Source: Planctomycetota bacterium
GTDB taxonomy: Bacteria; Planctomycetota; Phycisphaerae; SM23-33
Assembly (NCBI GenBank): GCA_003644335.1
Contig: QNCB01000037.1
Coordinates: forward strand, 1 to 8,193
Reading direction: 5' to 3'
DNA length: 8,193 bases
Position numbers and translations under genes: made by a program. The notes under the pieces are model-generated. The model saw only the letters and a list, made by a program, of their open reading frames with translations. It did not search any database and had not been told where the DNA came from. This document shows, in pieces, positions 6,290-8,193 of this stretch (position 1 is the first letter of the stretch; each line of letters starts with the position of its first letter).

Positions 6290-7525
6290 TTAGCGTCTTG
6301 CTTCCAGTGAGCGCAGGAAGTCCTCGTTGGTTTCGTGTCGTTCGAGGGCTTTGAGTAGCTGCGGTATTTCTTCCTGCACATTCAGCGTCGAGAGCGTCCG
6401 ACGGAGGGCGTGCATCTTGGGCAGCACCCAAGGCTCGACGAGCAACTCCTCTTTCCGCGTGCCGGACTTGGGAATATCCAACGCGGGCCAAACCCGCTGC
6501 TCGGCGAGCTTGCGGTCAAGCTGGAGTTCCATATTGCCCGTGCCTTTGAACTCCTCGAAAATCAGGTCATCCATTCGGCTACCCGTTTCGACCAGGGCTG
6601 TGGCGAGGATCGTCAAGCTGCCGCCACCTTCTATCTTCCTGGCTGCACCGAACTGCCGCTTGGGAATCTCCAACGCGCGGATATCCACGCCGCCTGTCAT
6701 GGTTCGCCCAGAGTTGCTCACCGCGCGGTTATACGCCCGGCCCAGACGCGTCAGGCTGTCCAACAGAATAACGACGTCCTGGTTAAACTCCGCCATCCGC
6801 TTGGCCCGCTCGAGCGTGAACTCCGCTACGCGAACATGGCTGGATACATCCATGTCGTTGTTCGAGGCGATAACCTCAGCCTTGGGACACTTGCGGCGGA
6901 AGTCCGTAACCTCTTCAGGCCTTTCGTCCACCAGCAAAATCATCAGATGGCATTCTGGATTATTCTCGGCGATAGCGTTTGCGATCTGCTGCAGCAGAAC
7001 CGTCTTGCCAGACCTCGGCGGAGCTACCAGAAGGCCTCGCTGCCCCTTGCCGATGGGACAAATAAGATCCAACACGCGCATTTCCATAGGCCCGCCCGGC
7101 GTCTCGAGCTTCAACATCGGGTGCGGGTCCACGACGGTCATCTCCTGGAATTGGAGGATGTCCTTGTACTCCTCAGCAGGCTTGCCGTTGATGAGGGTCG
7201 CTTCTTCCAGCTTCGGGCCTCCCTTTTTCTTATGTGGCGGGAGAACCTTGCCCTCGATATGCAAGCCCGTGCGGAACCCTTTGAACCGGATGAAATCTTT
7301 CCCGACGAATATGTCGCCAGGCTGGGCGCGGTAGTTGTTCGAAGCCTTGCGGAGAAAGCCGTAGCCTTTGTCCGTAACTTCCAGAACGCCCTGGCCCATC
7401 TCCTGCGGTTCCTGCAGCTCAGCAGGCTCGGCTGATTCCACCGATTCCGTTGGCTTTGCTGCTTTGGCTGACTTTGCCGATTTCGTTGATTTTTTTGCTT
7501 TTGCTTTTGCTTCAGACTTAGCCAT
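6290..7525 (-). CDS. rho: transcription termination factor Rho
   Basis: A 411-residue protein, close to the normal Rho length. The hexameric RNA helicase binds C-rich unstructured nascent RNA and uses ATP to dislodge RNA polymerase. The first 45 residues are Lys/Ala-rich, with KSAKSAKAAK and then acidic TESVESAEPAE-type runs, and take the place of the usual N-terminal helical segment. An RNA-binding cold-shock-like fold follows, with GYGFLR (54-59). The ATPase core has Walker A APPRSGKT (168-175; many Rho proteins have PPKAGKT or PPRAGKT), DERPEEVT (200-207) with the catalytic Glu, Walker B VVILLDSLTR (251-260), the Q-loop region SGRTMTGGVDIRALEIPKR (272-290), GTGNMEL (328-334) and the arginine finger in SGTRKEEL (354-361). 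All catalytic elements are present. The ATG at 7525 has AAGGG about 11 bases upstream. Rho is often autoregulated through a long leader, which would fit the gap upstream. Confidence 0.98.
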   Translation of the reverse strand: MAKSEAKAKAKKSTKSAKSAKAAKPTESVESAEPAELQEPQEMGQGVLEVTDKGYGFLRKASNNYRAQPGDIFVGKDFIRFKGFRTGLHIEGKVLPPHKKKGGPKLEEATLINGKPAEEYKDILQFQEMTVVDPHPMLKLETPGGPMEMRVLDLICPIGKGQRGLLVAPPRSGKTVLLQQIANAIAENNPECHLMILLVDERPEEVTDFRRKCPKAEVIASNNDMDVSSHVRVAEFTLERAKRMAEFNQDVVILLDSLTRLGRAYNRAVSNSGRTMTGGVDIRALEIPKRQFGAARKIEGGGSLTILATALVETGSRMDDLIFEEFKGTGNMELQLDRKLAEQRVWPALDIPKSGTRKEELLVEPWVLPKMHALRRTLSTLNVQEEIPQLLKALERHETNEDFLRSLEARR

Positions 7526-7800
7526 AGCTAAATGCCCTTATACTAGATACCTGCGTGCGACGTCTATTGCAATTGCAGCAATGAAATGCCGAGTATTCTG
7601 ACGCCTTTTTGTCCAATCCATAGGACAGCACAACTTGAGTTTAATACTCCGTTGAGATTGCCAAGCAACAAGGTCCCTCGAAGCGAACGAGTAAAAAACG
7701 AGTACAGAGGTCCCGAAGTCCCACCCTCAGTATCCTATTTATACAACGCATCGCCAAAAAAATCTACCTTTTTTTTGAAACAAATAAAAAAAAGTTGCCA
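7526..7800 (-). other. rho upstream region / probable leader
   Basis: No credible ORF. It contains the perfect palindrome TGCAATTGCA (7568-7577), a TGTCC/GGACA inverted repeat (about 7610-7627), and the repeated words ACGAGTA (about 7688 and 7699) and GGTCCC (7672 and 7709). The segment is less A/T-dominated than the repeats to its right. It may be the 5' leader through which rho is controlled; that is inference. Confidence 0.4.
7729..7757 (-). promoter_or_regulatory. rho: possible sigma70-type promoter for rho
   Basis: On the minus strand TTGGCG (7757-7752) is separated by 17 bases from GATACT (7734-7729). The spacing is ideal but both hexamers are imperfect. It would give rho a leader of about 200 bases. 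An alternative closer pair is TTGCAA (about 7575-7570) with TATCTA. Neither is certain. Confidence 0.25.
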
Positions 7801-7812
7801 GCCATCAGCATG

Positions 7813-7839
7813 CAGCAATCAGCAACAGCAAAAACAGCA
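7813..7839 (+). repeat. CAGCAATCAGCAACAGC tract
   Basis: This tract, extended by AAAAACAGCA, closely resembles 3722-3747, which differs mainly by C/T changes and one A-run length change. It is a dispersed low-complexity repeat found in two gaps of the window and has no coding value. Confidence 0.7.
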
Positions 7840-7879
7840 GAAAACAAATGGTACGGGGAGGCCGTGTTTTTCCGTGGCT

Positions 7880-7930
7880 TGGACGTCCCGTCCACGCGTA
7901 GCATGGACATCTTGCCCATGTTTTTCTTTT
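7880..7930 (+). repeat. third hairpin repeat cassette, terminator-like
   Basis: TGGACG-TCC-CGTCCA (7880-7894) is followed by CGCGTAGCATGG and then CATGG...CCATG (7902-7906 with 7916-7920) leading into TTTTTCTTTTTTTT. The words are the same as in the cassettes at 6151-6288, rearranged. The second hairpin plus T-run is terminator-like on the plus strand, with no plus-strand gene upstream of it. Confidence 0.6.
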
Positions 7931-7994
7931 TTTTGTTTTTTCTTTGTCTAAACTTTCGCACTTTTTTTATAGCATTTACCTCTGTTAAACAAGG

Positions 7995-8039
7995 AATTAT
8001 GCATATTTCATAATTAAATATTCAAACCGACCGGTTTGA
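7995..8039. promoter_or_regulatory. operator-like palindromes (TetR-type candidate)
   Basis: TCAAACCG (8022-8029) and CGGTTTGA (8032-8039) form perfect 8-bp half-sites around AC. The core ACCGACCGGT resembles operators of several TetR-family repressors, such as those of the NemR type. A second inverted repeat, AATTATG...CATAATT, lies at 7995-8015. The regulated gene, if any, would be outside the window to the right or a weak minus-strand promoter here. The palindromes are certain; the regulator assignment is a guess. Confidence 0.35.
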
Positions 8040-8043
8040 GTAG

Positions 8044-8075
8044 CTGGTTGATTGGTTAACTAGTTGATCAGTAAA
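8044..8075. repeat. octamer repeat, inverted variant
   Basis: Units CTGGTTGA, TTGGTTAA and CTAGTTGA, followed by TCAGTAAA, follow the same 8-bp period as the left-end array but mostly in the opposite sense (TCAACCAG complement). Confidence 0.75.
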
Positions 8076-8166
8076 GAATTACACAAACCTTTACAGCGTC
8101 GAAAACCCTTGTTTTCCAGGTCTTATCTGGACAGAGAGCTTTGGCGTATTTGTTTTGTAATCTTTT

Positions 8167-8193
8167 ACCAGTTAACTAATCAACCAGTCAACA
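8167..8193. repeat. octamer repeat, exact copy of 32-58
   Basis: The last 27 bases of the window are identical and in the same orientation to bases 32-58. The array continues past the window edge, so its full length is unknown. Confidence 0.95.

Noticed and set aside
6327..7435. Two long plus-strand ORFs (335 and 341 codons) opposite rho
   Set aside because: They are antisense shadows of rho. Their products have irregular composition and no family features.
7586..8013. Small ORFs across the right-hand gap
   Set aside because: They run through the hairpin cassettes and poly-T tracts and give repeat-derived peptides with no family match.
8101..8131. GAAAAC-CCTT-GTTTTC hairpin as a terminator
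   Set aside because: The stem is A/T-rich, no T-run follows, and no gene ends nearby.

Overview
The window looks like a chromosomal segment of a planctomycete, most likely a Phycisphaerae relative. This is inferred from several signs rather than from one diagnostic gene. Compact, fairly GC-rich genes are separated by long AT-rich gaps. The gaps are full of short dispersed repeats: octamer tandems built on CCAGTTGA, hairpin cassettes around CATGGACGTCCCGTCCATG, and CAGCAATCAGCAACAGC-type tracts. There is also a planctomycete/verrucomicrobial style of type II pseudopilin with a GGxWxWD motif and an IS1595-family insertion sequence.

Layout from left to right. Positions 1-213 hold an octamer tandem repeat and an AT-rich gap. 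On the plus strand follow a stand-alone, divergent GcvT-family protein (214-1341) and a membrane-anchored PAS-GAF hybrid histidine kinase with a C-terminal receiver (1551-3701). A strongly foldable three-way-junction leader lies just before the kinase start. A repeat-rich gap (3702-3929) leads to an IS1595-family element (3930-4834). Its transposase, on the minus strand, has apparently lost the segment that carries the end of its catalytic site.

The rest of the coding sequence is on the minus strand and is transcribed from right to left: rho (7525 to 6290), a NusG/RfaH-like paralogue (6070 to 5525) and a type II/IV pseudopilin (5352 to 4870). The pilin has its own foldable leader, a hairpin whose loop can pair with a segment just before the ribosome site. 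The right end (7526-8193) has no convincing gene. It holds a probable rho leader and promoter, repeat cassettes, a TetR-type operator-like palindrome and more octamer repeats, including an exact 27-bp copy of the repeat at the left end.

Functionally this is mostly core or regulatory material: termination (Rho), a termination or processivity modulator (NusG paralogue), signal transduction (hybrid kinase) and a secretion or pilus component. No complete new system is evident. The parts most worth a second look are the two structured leaders, the catalytically truncated transposase, the rho next to nusG-paralogue arrangement, and the GcvT paralogue with altered folate-site residues.
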